A DNA stretch of 40,194 nt from Acidiferrobacterales bacterium (GCA_022340825.1 JAJDNE010000050.1:1-40194), one strand, 5' to 3'; shown: positions 26,539 through 36,043, counted from the first letter of the stretch. A program made the numbers and translations. The notes: generated from the letters alone by a model not told the origin.

Positions 26539-26600
26539 TTGAAATCGAGGGCGACTCGGCTAGTATAAGCGCCCTCTAATGTACTGGGTAGGGGTTACCC
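26539..26600 (+). promoter_or_regulatory. Predicted promoter and palindromes upstream of the 64-aa gene
   Basis: TTGAAA (26539-26544), 16 bases, then TAGTAT (26561-26566) resembles a sigma-70 promoter. An inverted repeat GAGGGC/GCCCTC (26547-26576) brackets the -10, and GGGTA/TACCC (26586-26600) lies just downstream, so a repressor could bind here. Confidence 0.4.
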
Positions 26601-26620
26601 GAGAACAGGAGCGGTAATTA

Positions 26621-26815
26621 ATGAACAAGACATACTACGAAACCATTGACGTCATGGAAAAAGCCGGCGTGAATAAAGAATACATCAACGGTTGGGCCTG
26701 TGGCTTTTTGCACAATCCCAAGCGCGAAGAACAGCGCTTAACCGAGGCTTATGAAGCCGGCTACACGGATGGCGAAGAAGAAAAGACTGACGGCTATAGC
26801 AAGTGGTCCTCTTAA
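26621..26815 (+). CDS. 64-aa acidic protein of unknown function
   Basis: I do not recognise it. The sequence (MNKTYYETIDVMEKAGVN...YSKWSS) is soluble, rich in Glu, Tyr and Gly, with one cysteine in GWACGFLHNP and a Glu-rich stretch near residue 53. It has a good AGGAG ribosome-binding site, its own predicted promoter and a strong terminator 40 bases after the stop, which together show a dedicated single-gene transcription unit. That is unusual care for a very small protein and suggests substantial or regulated expression. Confidence 0.75.
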   Translation: MNKTYYETIDVMEKAGVNKEYINGWACGFLHNPKREEQRLTEAYEAGYTDGEEEKTDGYSKWSS

Positions 26816-26854
26816 TCGGGGTAAGCATATAGTCGAGTTGCTCTGCAAAGAGTG

Positions 26855-26888
26855 ATAAAAAAGCAGACCTTATCGTCTGCTTTTTTTT
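26855..26888. terminator. Intrinsic terminator, bidirectional
   Basis: AAGCAGAC / GTCTGCTT (26861-26882, loop CTTATC) is followed by T8 and preceded by an A-run, so it can stop transcription on both strands. It ends the 64-aa gene; the next gene's ATG is only about 20 bases away. Confidence 0.92.
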
Positions 26889-26908
26889 CGCCTGCGAGGT
26901 TCACCGTA

Positions 26909-27517
26909 ATGACTGATCCGATCAATACACAGGTATCGCCATACGCCTTTCGTGAGGTAAAGCCGCTAAGCTTTATCTTCGAAGTAGATGGCGCACTGCC
27001 AGCCGATGTCTGTCGGGAGATGGTGCGTCGCTTTGAAGGCAAGCCTGACCAGCAGTATCTGGGCCGCGTAGGCCAGCAGGCCTCGCAGGATCAGTCGATC
27101 AAGAAAACCATGGACCTGGCGATCAGTGCGCAGTCGGATTGGAAGGATATCGACGGGATTCTGCATCGCTCCCTGGGCATGGCCATTCGGGAATTCCGGG
27201 AAAAATTTCCGTTCTTCAAGGGACCGTTCAAGGACATTGGTTACAACCTGCAGCGCTACCAGGCCGGTGAGTATTATCACTGGCATATCGATGGCGGTAG
27301 CCACCAGTTTGCCGACCGCCAGCTTGTTGCGATCTGGTACCTGAATGATGTCGATGGCCCGGGCGGCGAAACCGAGTTCCTGTTTCAGGATGTAAAGGTT
27401 ACGCCGAAGGAAGGAAAGCTGGTGTTGTTCCCGCCGTTCTGGACTCACGAGCATCGTGCCGTTACGGTCGAAAGCGGCGTCAAATATATTGCTACTACCT
27501 GGGTCGTCTTTGCATAA
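26909..27517 (+). CDS. 2-oxoglutarate/Fe(II) oxygenase (prolyl-4-hydroxylase-like)
   Basis: A 202-residue dioxygenase. Iron ligands are H126 and D128 (YYHWHIDGGSH) with a distal histidine in FWTHEHRAV (180 or 182), and Lys192 in GVKYIATTW is the 2-oxoglutarate anchor seen in prolyl-4-hydroxylase-like enzymes. I start it at ATG 26909, after the terminator; the track start at 26852 lies inside the terminator hairpin. The substrate is unknown. It is followed after six bases by a TSUP exporter gene, so the two are probably cotranscribed. Confidence 0.87.
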   Translation: MTDPINTQVSPYAFREVKPLSFIFEVDGALPADVCREMVRRFEGKPDQQYLGRVGQQASQDQSIKKTMDLAISAQSDWKDIDGILHRSLGMAIREFREKFPFFKGPFKDIGYNLQRYQAGEYYHWHIDGGSHQFADRQLVAIWYLNDVDGPGGETEFLFQDVKVTPKEGKLVLFPPFWTHEHRAVTVESGVKYIATTWVVFA

Positions 27518-27523
27518 TCGCGC

Positions 27524-28243
27524 GTGACACCTGAACTGATTATCATTCTGACGCTGGTCTGCGTCGCCACTTACACGTTTGAAATCGTCTTCGGCCTGGC
27601 GGGCACCATTATCATGGTGGCATTGCTTAGCTATATTATCGATGCGCAAACGCTGGTGATTTATTCCGCATTACCACAACTACTGGTCGCATCGATTGGA
27701 CTGGTGCGTACGCCGGGTCATCTCAATTTCAGAACTCTTGGGACCATGCTGCTCTATGCGAGTTTTGGCGCCGTCGCAGGATTGTGGTTGTTCTACTATT
27801 TTTCGGCAGACGTCTTCCGCGTGTTGCTGGCAGGCGCCATCACGATATTTGGCCTTTACCTGGTAATTGCACCTGGTCGTTTGCGCCTGGCCAACTGGCT
27901 TCGAAGGCTGCTCGATACATTGAGTGGTGTCTCCCAGGGCCTGTTTGGAATAAGTGGACCCATCGCCATGACGCGACTGCTGGCAACCTTTGAAAACAAG
28001 ACAGTAGTGCGCAACCATGCCCTGGCATTTTTTCTTTCAATGAACGTGTTTCGCGTCGGCGGCTACATACTGAACGGAACGTTTACCCCGGCGATACAGG
28101 AGGCGATGTTATGGTCGGCACCGGTTCTGGCAGCAAGCCTCTGGTTTGCCAATCAGCTTCACTTCAAGGTGAATGAAATGTGGTTCCGTCGCGTGGTGGC
28201 TTGGGTCATCCTGTTGGGTGGTATTAGTATGTTGCTAACTTGA
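27524..28243 (+). CDS. TSUP (TauE/SafE) family membrane transporter
   Basis: A 239-residue polytopic membrane protein with about seven or eight helices, of the TauE/SafE family (conserved GLAGTIIMVALLSYI in the first repeat and GISGPIAMTRLLATF in the second). Family members export sulfite, sulfoacetate or other organosulfur anions, or take up sulfonates. The start is GTG at 27524, six bases after the oxygenase stop. Sulfite removal near dsr is an attractive role but is inferred only from family and place. Confidence 0.88.
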   Translation: MTPELIIILTLVCVATYTFEIVFGLAGTIIMVALLSYIIDAQTLVIYSALPQLLVASIGLVRTPGHLNFRTLGTMLLYASFGAVAGLWLFYYFSADVFRVLLAGAITIFGLYLVIAPGRLRLANWLRRLLDTLSGVSQGLFGISGPIAMTRLLATFENKTVVRNHALAFFLSMNVFRVGGYILNGTFTPAIQEAMLWSAPVLAASLWFANQLHFKVNEMWFRRVVAWVILLGGISMLLT

Positions 28244-28246
28244 TCG

Positions 28247-28681
28247 TCAGTCCTGATTTTCCTCAGCGACCTTGTACCAGTGCTGCGCTTTTTCCGCGTC
28301 TTTTTCCACTCCCTGACCCTGTTCGTACATCATCCCGAGCGTGATCGCTGAACCGGGTAACCCCTGATCCGCTGCCAGCGTCATCCATTTGACTGCTTCC
28401 GCTTCGTCTTTTGCCACGCACTCGCCCTGCATGTACATGAAACCCAATCCATGTTGCGCGTACGGGTGACCCTGATCCGCTGCCAGTTTCATCCATTTCA
28501 ACGCATCGGCATCATTCTGTGCACGTCCCAGGCCGTTCTGACACATAATGGCCATGCGGTACTGGGCCTCGGCGTCGCCGCTATCGGCCAGTGGTGCCAG
28601 CAGATTCGCGGCCTTGGAAAAGTGTTTGGCTTCAAATGCAGCGATGCCGCTGGCCAGGTCCATATTAATTTCTTCAGACAT
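28247..28681 (-). CDS. Sel1-like repeat protein
   Basis: A 144-residue protein built of about three Sel1-like (TPR-related) repeats: AQYRMAIMCQNGLG, AQHGLGFMYMQGE and SAITLGMMYEQGQG, each followed by AxxWxxLAADQG or HWYKVAEE. It has no signal peptide. Such repeats mediate protein-protein contacts. It is the downstream gene of a minus-strand pair with the 350-aa unknown (46-base gap) and converges on the TSUP gene with 3 bases between stops. Specific role unknown. Confidence 0.85.
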   Translation of the reverse strand: MSEEINMDLASGIAAFEAKHFSKAANLLAPLADSGDAEAQYRMAIMCQNGLGRAQNDADALKWMKLAADQGHPYAQHGLGFMYMQGECVAKDEAEAVKWMTLAADQGLPGSAITLGMMYEQGQGVEKDAEKAQHWYKVAEENQD

Positions 28682-28727
28682 CAGTTGGTTCTCAGTTAAT
28701 AAATAGAAAGTGAATCGGGGGGTGTGA

Positions 28728-29777
28728 CTAAATCGCGGCTGACTCCAGCGTTTCTTCTATTTGCTCGCGTGCAGCCGGGCCGTGGTTGGTGAACGTATCG
28801 AGTACGCTGAGTGATGTTGACTGCCAGTGATCCTGACCGCGCAGTATCTGTTCGCTTAGTGACGCCTTGTCACCTGACGTCATCCACTGGCGGTAGGCTG
28901 TGTCCAGCCCCGGTGCGAGCAGCTTACGCATTCCGGAGAAGTTGGCGAAATACACATGCAATGCTGCGGCATTATCCTGCTCAACCAGGGTAGGCAGGGT
29001 AACGAGTGTATCGGCTAACAGGTCGCGTGCCGCGCGCGCCATGAATTCAAGTTTGGTTCGCGGGAATGAAGCGAGCATTTGTTCCCACTGGTTACCTAGT
29101 ATCCTGCCGGCCCGGCTTTCGCCCACCTCATGCAGGATCAGGGATTCTGTTTCATTGTCCGTCATCTCGTCGAGGACGAGTTCGAGATCGCGATCCTTGC
29201 CATAGGTATCCAGGGCGCGGCCAATCGGTCGTTCGGCATGGTCTTTGGCAAAGCGCCAGTCCTCGATCCGTTCCCAGAGAAAGCGGCGCAACGATTCCTT
29301 GCGGACGAAAACGGTGTTGTCCCGATACATTGAGGGTGGCGCCACCAGGTCGCGCGCATGTTCGCGGCCGGAAACCAGGATCGTAATGTCGTCGATTTGA
29401 TCCTGGCGCTCGAGATCGCCGAGGAAGAAATGCGGTTTGCTGTACAGACCCATGCCACCGCTGTAGACATAACCTTGTTCCAGCAGGTGACGGTTGATGC
29501 CATCGGCATCAAAGGGATCGTGTAGCTGATCATTGAAAGGAAGTTCGGCAAAAGCCTCGGTCTCGATTTCGTCCCAGATTTGTTCACGCGCCACCAACCA
29601 GTCGCCGACATCCTTGCGCGGTAGTGCTTCCGTCAGCGGAATCCGCTGCTCCCAGCGGTAGAACTCGCGCATCTTCAACAGGAAGATGCACATGGTGTAG
29701 TTACCGGCGTAGAAGGCGTCGGAGACGTGGCAGTTCTGCTGGACCTTGCCGACCAAATTGTTGAGTTCAGGTGTCAT
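28728..29777 (-). CDS. Conserved protein of unknown function (possibly the Sfum_1244 family)
   Basis: A 349-residue soluble protein. I start it at ATG 29777 (MTPELNNLVGKVQQNC), which has GGAG at seven bases; the track start is 14 codons further upstream. It resembles the family I recall as Sfum_1244, of unknown function, seen in several sulfur-metabolising bacteria, but I hold that name loosely. Conserved-looking segments include NYTMCIFLLKMREFYRW and ILHEVGESRAGRILG. No catalytic motif or membrane segment is evident. It is cotranscribed with the Sel1-repeat gene. Confidence 0.7.
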   Translation of the reverse strand: MTPELNNLVGKVQQNCHVSDAFYAGNYTMCIFLLKMREFYRWEQRIPLTEALPRKDVGDWLVAREQIWDEIETEAFAELPFNDQLHDPFDADGINRHLLEQGYVYSGGMGLYSKPHFFLGDLERQDQIDDITILVSGREHARDLVAPPSMYRDNTVFVRKESLRRFLWERIEDWRFAKDHAERPIGRALDTYGKDRDLELVLDEMTDNETESLILHEVGESRAGRILGNQWEQMLASFPRTKLEFMARAARDLLADTLVTLPTLVEQDNAAALHVYFANFSGMRKLLAPGLDTAYRQWMTSGDKASLSEQILRGQDHWQSTSLSVLDTFTNHGPAAREQIEETLESAAI

Positions 29778-29902
29778 CTTTACTCCATATGTATTGAAGT
29801 CTAACACCGTGGTTTTCAATTGCGATGCGGGCTTGTGGGTATAAATTGTAGGGATTCTGCGCAGTTTTGAGCATCAGGAGCGGGTAGTCCGGTCGTCGCG
29901 CG

Positions 29903-29908
29903 TATAAT
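29903..29908 (+). promoter_or_regulatory. -10 element (TATAAT) upstream of the 205-aa gene
   Basis: A perfect TATAAT lies 45 bases before the ATG at 29954. No good -35 sits at the normal distance, so an activator may be needed. Confidence 0.4.
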
Positions 29909-29953
29909 AGACTTTGCCTGCAACCGGATCACATCATCAAGGGCAGCTACTGA

Positions 29954-30571
29954 ATGGCAGTAAGACTGAAAACGCGATGGCACCGCACTCGCCGTAGCCG
30001 TAAAAATATCGAGAAGGCGAGCAAACCGAAAACGGTCGAAGACCTGGCCGGCGTCATTGCGTTTAATATCTGGAAATTGGCGCAGGAAATCTTCCGCCAT
30101 ATGGCCAAAGAGGGCTTTGCCTTTACCCAGGACGAGCAGGTGATGGGTGTGATCACCGAGGTGGTCGCCTTTCTCACCCAGATCGCCGATCGCATGGTCT
30201 ATGGCAAACTTAGCGACGAAGAACGCGCCAGGTTCATCAATGCAGTCGCCCAGAACCTGGTGCGTACGCACCAGGCCAACCAGGAGGAGACTTTTGGGCC
30301 GGGTGACTATGCCGGACCCTTCATCGATATCCTGAATGACCGATTCGCCCACTACGCTGAATGCAGTTTCGACGAAGACGAAGGACCTGGCTACGCCTTC
30401 CGTCGCTACCTCGGCGAAAAGGTCTACGAAGCGATGGCGACTACCGATAACAAGTGGGTGATCGAGCATGTCATGGAGATCGAGACACCCGATGCCGTAA
30501 AGAACATGCGCCGCCTGGTGACAGATGTGATGGGCTTGCGCCAGTACAAGACCCGGAATCCGGCGACATAA
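29954..30571 (+). CDS. Conserved hypothetical protein, 205 aa
   Basis: No family recognised. The N-terminus is very basic (MAVRLKTRWHRTRRSRKNIEK), which may bind nucleic acid or membrane phosphates, and the rest is helical and acidic (EIFRHMAKEGFAFTQDEQVMGVITEVVAFLTQIADRM). No cysteine motif except one cysteine in YAECSFDEDEG. It faces away from the neighbouring conserved unknown and lies about 90 bases before prfB. The long ORF on the opposite strand (29816-30580) is a shadow. Confidence 0.7.
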   Translation: MAVRLKTRWHRTRRSRKNIEKASKPKTVEDLAGVIAFNIWKLAQEIFRHMAKEGFAFTQDEQVMGVITEVVAFLTQIADRMVYGKLSDEERARFINAVAQNLVRTHQANQEETFGPGDYAGPFIDILNDRFAHYAECSFDEDEGPGYAFRRYLGEKVYEAMATTDNKWVIEHVMEIETPDAVKNMRRLVTDVMGLRQYKTRNPAT

Positions 30572-30664
30572 ACCCCGCACCGACTGTCGTCATCTGTTTA
30601 ATTCGGGTATTCTTGCGCCGCGTCGAAATCGGCGAAAATAATTAACCCGGAAGCCTGTTTTTAG

Positions 30665-31763
30665 ATGGAAGAAGCCAGCCAACTCTCCCACCAACTGGAA
30701 GACCTCAAGACGCGCGTCGACTCCCTCAGGGGGTATCTTTGACTACGACGCCAAGCGTGAACGCCTGACCGAAGTTCAGCGCGAGCTGGAGCAGCCCGAC
30801 GTTTGGGACGACCCCACGCGTGCCCAGGAACTGGGTCGCGAACGGGCGCGCCTGGAGCAGGAAGTAGAGGGTATCGACATTATCACTGCCGGGATTGGCG
30901 ATGCACGAGATCTGCTGGAACTGGCGGACGAAGAGGGCGATATCGATACCCTCGCCTCGGTAGAACAGGATGTTGGCGGGATCGAGGAACGACTGGCTGC
31001 CCTGGAATTCCGCCGCATGTTTTCCGGCGAAATGGATGCAGCCAATGCCTTTATCGATATTCAATCGGGCTCCGGTGGCACCGAGGCGCAGGATTGGGCC
31101 AATATGCTGTTGCGCATGTATTTGCGATGGGGTGAGAGCCACGGTTTTGGTACCGAGATCATGGAACTCTCCGAGGGTGAAGTGGCGGGCATCAAGAGTG
31201 CGACCGTAAAGTTTACTGGTGAGTATGCCTATGGTTACCTGCGAACCGAGACGGGCGTGCATCGGCTGGTGCGGAAATCACCATTTGACTCTGGCAACCG
31301 AAGACACACATCATTTGCCTCGGTATTTGTCTACCCCGAGGTGGACGAGTCGATAGATATCGAGATCAATCCGGCCGACCTGCGCATCGATACCTATCGT
31401 GCCAGTGGTGCAGGTGGCCAGCATGTGAATAGAACGGACTCGGCAGTGCGCATTACCCATGAGCCCACTGGCATCGTGGTGCAGTGCCAGAACGATCGAT
31501 CACAACACAAGAACAAGGCGTCGGCCATGAGCGTACTTAAGGCGCGGTTGTACGAGCAAGAGCTGCAGGAACGACGTAACGAGCAGCAGAAACTGGAAGA
31601 GAGCAAGGCCGATATCAGCTGGGGCAGCCAAATCCGGTCTTATGTACTGGATCAGTCGCGGATCAAAGACCTAAGGACCGGGGTAGAGACGGGTAACACG
31701 CAGGCGGTACTGGATGGCGACCTCGACGACTTTATAGAGGCCAGCCTCAAGAGCGGAATATAA
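30665..31763 (+). CDS. prfB: Peptide chain release factor 2 (RF2) with programmed +1 frameshift
   Basis: RF2 recognises UGA and UAA stops. The gene is read in two frames: 25 codons from ATG 30665 end at an in-frame TGA (30740-30742) in the classical slippery context AGG GGG TAT CTT TGA C. Skipping T30740 joins the second frame at 30741, giving 365 residues. The Shine-Dalgarno-like AGGGGG and CTT-TGA-C match the known autoregulatory site. Downstream, [14 protein letters not shown] and [15 protein letters not shown] (the GGQ peptidyl-hydrolysis loop) are intact. The ORF track shows only the part after an internal Met. Confidence 0.96.
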
Positions 31764-31816
31764 CTTAATTTAGAATATTACAATAATTTAATAACTATAT
31801 AATTTATATAATAAAA

Positions 31817-33313
31817 ATGGGTAACGAAACCGAAATCGACGAGAACGAGCAAATTTCCCAACGACGGGAAAAGCTGGGCCAATTGCGCGAGGAAGGTATC
31901 GCGTTCCCGGTCGATTTCCGTCGCAACACCGTCGCTGGCGAACTCCTGGCCGAGTACAGCGAGATGGAAGCAGCCGAACTTGAGACGCGCAATGTCCGCT
32001 GCAAGGTCGCCGGTCGCATGATGAGTCGACGCGTTATGGGTAAGGCCAGCTTTGCCCACGTGCAGGACATGTCCGGACGGATCCAGTTGTTTGTTCAGCG
32101 CGATGCGTTGCCGGATGGGCAGTACAACGAACAGTTCAAGAAATGGGATATTGGCGACATTATTGGTGCCGAGGGCACGCTGTTTAAGACCAAAACCGGT
32201 GAACTCTCCATACGGGTTGAACAGATTCGCCTGCTGACCAAGGCGTTGCGGCCGTTACCCGCCAAATTCCATGGTCTAAAGGATCAGGAAATGCGCTATC
32301 GGCAGCGTTATCTTGACCTGATCATGAATGACGTCGCGCGTGATACCTTCCGGGTGCGTACCCGTATTGTCGGATTCATTCGTCGTTTTCTCGACGAGCG
32401 CAATTTCATGGAAGTGGAAACGCCGATGATGCAGGCAATACCCGGTGGTGCCACCGCTCGCCCGTTTGAAACACATCATCATGCCCTGGACATGGGCCTG
32501 TACCTGCGTATAGCGCCTGAGCTGTACTTGAAGCGCCTGGTCGTTGGCGGCTTTGAACGGGTCTACGAGATCAACCGCAACTTCCGCAATGAGGGCTTAT
32601 CGACTCGACACAATCCGGAATTCACCATGGTCGAGTTCTATCAGGCTTATGCAGACTATCATGACCTGATGAATCTGACCGAAGAGATGCTGCGTGGCCT
32701 GGCGGAAGAAATCCTGGGCACTACCACGGTCGAGTACCAGGGCGATAGCTATGATTTCGGCAACCGCTTCACGCGAATGACCGTCAAAGAATCAATCCTG
32801 AAGTTCAATTCTGATGTTCAGGAGAGCGAACTGGACGATATCGATAGCGCACGTGCTATTGCCAAACGCCTCGATATACCGCTCAAGGAAAATTGGGGTC
32901 TAGGTAAGGTTCAAATAGAAATATTTGAAAAAACGGTCGAACACGAGCTGAAAGATCCGACCTTTATTACCGAGTATCCGACCGAGGTTTCACCATTAGC
33001 GCGACGCAATGATGGCAATCCTTTTATTACTGATCGGTTCGAGTTTTTCGTCGGCGGGAGGGAAATCGCCAACGGCTTTACCGAGCTGAATGATGCCGAA
33101 GATCAAGCCGAACGTTTCCGCAAGCAGGTGGAAGAGAAAGACGCAGGTGACGAGGAGGCAATGCATTTTGATGCCGACTATATCCGTGCGTTGGAGCACG
33201 GTATGCCACCTACCGCCGGTGAAGGCATTGGCATTGATCGTCTTGTAATGCTGTTTACTAATTCCGCTTCCATTCGCGACGTGCTGCTGTTCCCGCACAT
33301 GCGGCCTGAGTAG
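31817..33313 (+). CDS. lysS: Lysyl-tRNA synthetase, class II
   Basis: A 498-residue class IIb synthetase. The N-terminal OB-fold tRNA anticodon domain ([22 protein letters not shown]) is followed by the catalytic core with motif 2 ([20 protein letters not shown]) and motif 3 ([13 protein letters not shown]). The length is typical. It follows prfB as in many gammaproteobacteria, after 53 very AT-rich bases (TATATAATTTATATAATAAAA) with no Shine-Dalgarno, so initiation may rely on an unstructured A/U leader. Confidence 0.97.
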   Translation: MGNETEIDENEQISQRREKLGQLREEGIAFPVDFRRNTVAGELLAEYSEMEAAELETRNVRCKVAGRMMSRRVMGKASFAHVQDMSGRIQLFVQRDALPDGQYNEQFKKWDIGDIIGAEGTLFKTKTGELSIRVEQIRLLTKALRPLPAKFHGLKDQEMRYRQRYLDLIMNDVARDTFRVRTRIVGFIRRFLDERNFMEVETPMMQAIPGGATARPFETHHHALDMGLYLRIAPELYLKRLVVGGFERVYEINRNFRNEGLSTRHNPEFTMVEFYQAYADYHDLMNLTEEMLRGLAEEILGTTTVEYQGDSYDFGNRFTRMTVKESILKFNSDVQESELDDIDSARAIAKRLDIPLKENWGLGKVQIEIFEKTVEHELKDPTFITEYPTEVSPLARRNDGNPFITDRFEFFVGGREIANGFTELNDAEDQAERFRKQVEEKDAGDEEAMHFDADYIRALEHGMPPTAGEGIGIDRLVMLFTNSASIRDVLLFPHMRPE

Positions 33314-33335
33314 TTTTCCAGCGACGGGCGCGACA

Positions 33336-34280
33336 GTGTCGAACCCAGGCATATTTTTAATGGGCCCCACCGCTGCCGGCAAGACCGCGCTGGCGATGGC
33401 ACTTCACGAAGCCCTGCCGGTTGATCTCATTAGCGTGGATTCATCGCAGGTTTACCGCGGTATGGACATCGGCACGGCCAAGCCCAGCGCCGAGGAACTG
33501 CGACAAGCGCCGCACCGACTAATTGATATTCGTGATCCTGCCGATCCTTACTCCGCCGCAGATTTTGTCGCGGATGCAAACCGGGAAATGGAGAAGATTT
33601 GGCAGGAACAACGCATTCCGCTATTGGTAGGCGGTACCATCTTCTACTTTCACTCGCTCGAGTATGGTCTTTCCGAGCTGCCCGCGGCCGATCCTGCAGT
33701 GCGAGAGCAGCTTTTAGACGAAGCGGATAAAATCGGCTGGCCGGCGATGCACGCCCGGCTCGCCCGATATGACCCGGAAAGCGCTGCCCGAATTCACCCC
33801 AATGACGCCCAACGGGTTCAGCGTGCACTGGAAGTGCTTGAAGTTAGCGGGCAGGGCATTACCGAGATCAGTCGCGAGGCTCCACCGAAAGCCATGGCTC
33901 AGCCACCAATCAAGCTGGCACTGGTGCCAGAGGATCGGGAGGTGCTACGGGTCCGGATCGCCGATCGATTCATGGCCATGCTGCAAAAAGGCCTGGTAGA
34001 AGAGGTCGAGGCGCTCTACCGTCGGGGCGACCTGAACCCGCAATTGCCTGCGATGCGGATGGTGGGATATCGCCAGGTTTGGGAGTATTTGGAGGGAAAA
34101 ATTCCTTATAATCAGATGGTTGAGCGCGGGATCACGGCCACCCGCCAGCTGGCCAAACGCCAGCTAACCTGGCTCAGGAGCTATGAAGGTGTTGAAATAT
34201 TCACCGATACCGATCCCCGATTACGAGAGAAATGTCTCGAGTTTTTAAAGGGAAAATTGTCGAGCATGGGCGTATACTAA
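33336..34280 (+). CDS. miaA: tRNA dimethylallyltransferase MiaA
   Basis: A 314-residue enzyme that adds dimethylallyl to A37 of tRNAs reading U-starting codons. The P-loop GPTAAGKTAL is near residue 10, followed by the substrate motif DSSQVYRGMDIGTAKPS and the MRMVGYRQVWEYL segment. I accept GTG 33336 as start because MSNPGIFLMGP matches the family; an in-frame ATG at 33360 would cut into the P-loop strand. It lies 22 bases after lysS and starts the miaA-hfq-hflXKC block. Confidence 0.95.
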   Translation: MSNPGIFLMGPTAAGKTALAMALHEALPVDLISVDSSQVYRGMDIGTAKPSAEELRQAPHRLIDIRDPADPYSAADFVADANREMEKIWQEQRIPLLVGGTIFYFHSLEYGLSELPAADPAVREQLLDEADKIGWPAMHARLARYDPESAARIHPNDAQRVQRALEVLEVSGQGITEISREAPPKAMAQPPIKLALVPEDREVLRVRIADRFMAMLQKGLVEEVEALYRRGDLNPQLPAMRMVGYRQVWEYLEGKIPYNQMVERGITATRQLAKRQLTWLRSYEGVEIFTDTDPRLREKCLEFLKGKLSSMGVY

Positions 34281-34327
34281 TTGGATAAAACGTCCCCATA
34301 ATAACGGCAGGCAGCGTGGAATGCGTT

Positions 34328-34354
34328 GTTAAAAGCCGGATTCGCCGTTTTAAC
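34328..34354 (+). other. Stem-loop in the hfq leader
   Basis: GTTAAAA (34328-34334) pairs with TTTTAAC (34348-34354), with an inner CGG/CCG, in the 121 bases between miaA and hfq. No T-run follows. Hfq is known in other species to control its own mRNA leader, so this may be a regulatory fold. Confidence 0.35.
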
Positions 34355-34401
34355 GGGAAATACCTACAACAGAAGGACGATAATAAAATAGGAGAATGAC
34401 T

Positions 34402-34665
34402 ATGAGTCAGCCAAAAGGGCAATCGTTACAAGACCCTTTCCTCAATACCTTGCGCAAAGAGCGCGTACCGGTTTCGATATTCCTCGTTAACGGCATCAAG
34501 CTCCAGGGGCAAATCGAATCTTTTGATCAGTTCGTGGTTCTACTGAAGAATTCGGTGAATCAGATGATCTACAAACATGCGATCTCGACCGTTGTGCCGA
34601 GTCGCCAAGTCAAGATGTCAGTTGATAACGCAGAAGACTCAAGTTCCGGACCCGGAAACACCTAA
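34402..34665 (+). CDS. hfq: RNA chaperone Hfq
   Basis: An 87-residue Sm-like hexameric RNA chaperone that pairs small RNAs with mRNAs. The Sm1 motif ([37 protein letters not shown]) and Sm2 motif ([16 protein letters not shown]) are intact. I chose ATG 34402 ([10 protein letters not shown]) because GGAG at 34391 is seven bases away, whereas the track ATG at 34396 is only one base from it. The short C-terminal tail is Ser/Gly-rich. Confidence 0.97.
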   Translation: MSQPKGQSLQDPFLNTLRKERVPVSIFLVNGIKLQGQIESFDQFVVLLKNSVNQMIYKHAISTVVPSRQVKMSVDNAEDSSSGPGNT

Positions 34666-35989
34666 CGCGACCGCATCTGATAAAGACGCCAGCGCCCTGA
34701 CCCGGGCGCTGGTGGTCCAAATGCGCCTGCCCGGTGGGCCAGATGACGAAGACCTGGCAGAATTCCGCTTTCTGGCCGAATCCGCCGGCGCCGAAGTCAG
34801 CGGCATTATCATGGGTCGTCGCAACAAACCCGATCCCGCATTTTTCATCGGCAAGGGCAAAGCCGAAGAAATCCATCAACGCGTCGAATCAGACGAAATC
34901 GAACTTGTACTAGTCGATCATGACCTGTCGCCGATTCAGGAGCGCAACCTGGAAAAGGCAGTTGGTTGTCGCGTGCTCGATCGCACCGGGCTGATCCTCG
35001 ATATTTTTGCCCTGCGAGCGCGTAGCCACGAAGGAAAATTACAGGTAGAGCTGGCGCAGCTCGACCGACTGGCCACCCGGCTGGTACGTGGCTGGACTCA
35101 CCTTGAGCGCCAAAAGGGCGGTATCGGTCTGCGCGGTCCGGGTGAAACCCAGCTTGAGACCGATCGTCGCCTGATGCGGGACCGCATTCGTCGTCTGAAC
35201 AAACGCCTGGAGAAGGTGCGTAACCAGCGCGGCCTTCGACGTAAAAATCGAAACAAGATCCCGATTCCGACCATTTCCCTGGTCGGCTATACCAATGCCG
35301 GCAAATCCACACTGTTTAACCGGCTTACCGGCGCCAGCGTCTACGAGGCAGACCAGCTCTTCGCGACGCTCGATCCGACCATGCGCCGGCTTGATTTAGC
35401 AGGTAAAGAGCAGGTGATTCTGGCCGATACGGTTGGTTTTATCCGCCATCTGCCCCATACACTCGTAGAGGCCTTCAAATCGACACTCGAGGAAGTAACC
35501 GAGGCCAGCCTGTTGATCCACGTTGTCGACAGTCATCATCCGGAAAGTGCAGAACTGATGAGTCACGTGAATGAAGTACTGAAAGAAATCGACGCCGACG
35601 AGGTGCCGCAGATCGTGGTCTACAACAAGATCGACCTGACCGGTGAATCACCGCGACTTGAGCGCGATCAGAACGGGGCAATACGCAAGGTCTGGCTGTC
35701 GGCGCGCACCGGCGAAGGAACCGATTTGCTGTTACAGGCCTTGTCAGAGCATTACCGAAAGAACCGACACTATTGTCGTCTACATTTGCCACCCGCTGCC
35801 GCACGCTTGCGAGCGCAGCTTTATGATCGTGTTGATGTACTGGCCGAGCGCGGCGACGGCGAAGGTGGCTTTATTATTGAATTAACGCTTGAGCAACGAG
35901 ATATCGACTGGCTCAGGAAACAGATCGGCTTCGAGGAAAGATTCCTGGAACAGGCTCAGGACAGTGAGCTTGCCCCGGTTGCATCATAA
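34622..35989 (+). CDS. hflX: Ribosome-associated GTPase HflX
   Basis: A GTPase of about 455 residues that rescues stalled ribosomes. The N-terminal HflX domain ([25 protein letters not shown]) is followed by a coiled-coil linker and the G domain ([33 protein letters not shown]). The start is unclear. The track ATG at 34577 would overlap hfq by 89 bases. TTG 34622 overlaps by 44. GTG 34712 and ATG 34721 do not overlap but cut into the apparent N-terminal strand. I give 34622 as a compromise. The gene belongs to the hfq-hflX-hflK-hflC cluster. Confidence 0.92.
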   Translation: MITQKTQVPDPETPNATASDKDASALTRALVVQMRLPGGPDDEDLAEFRFLAESAGAEVSGIIMGRRNKPDPAFFIGKGKAEEIHQRVESDEIELVLVDHDLSPIQERNLEKAVGCRVLDRTGLILDIFALRARSHEGKLQVELAQLDRLATRLVRGWTHLERQKGGIGLRGPGETQLETDRRLMRDRIRRLNKRLEKVRNQRGLRRKNRNKIPIPTISLVGYTNAGKSTLFNRLTGASVYEADQLFATLDPTMRRLDLAGKEQVILADTVGFIRHLPHTLVEAFKSTLEEVTEASLLIHVVDSHHPESAELMSHVNEVLKEIDADEVPQIVVYNKIDLTGESPRLERDQNGAIRKVWLSARTGEGTDLLLQALSEHYRKNRHYCRLHLPPAAARLRAQLYDRVDVLAERGDGEGGFIIELTLEQRDIDWLRKQIGFEERFLEQAQDSELAPVAS

Positions 35990-36043
35990 ACCTAGAATGC
36001 CGCCTTCAACAGCTACATAACACAAAGTATTTAAGGAGTTCAC

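Noticed and set aside
26852-26908. Track start of the P4H-like oxygenase
   Set aside because: It lies inside the terminator hairpin; ATG 26909 fits the protein family and follows the T-run.
29816-30580. 254-aa minus-strand ORF
   Set aside because: Shadow of the 205-aa + strand gene; the + strand frame has the TATAAT and a coherent helical sequence.
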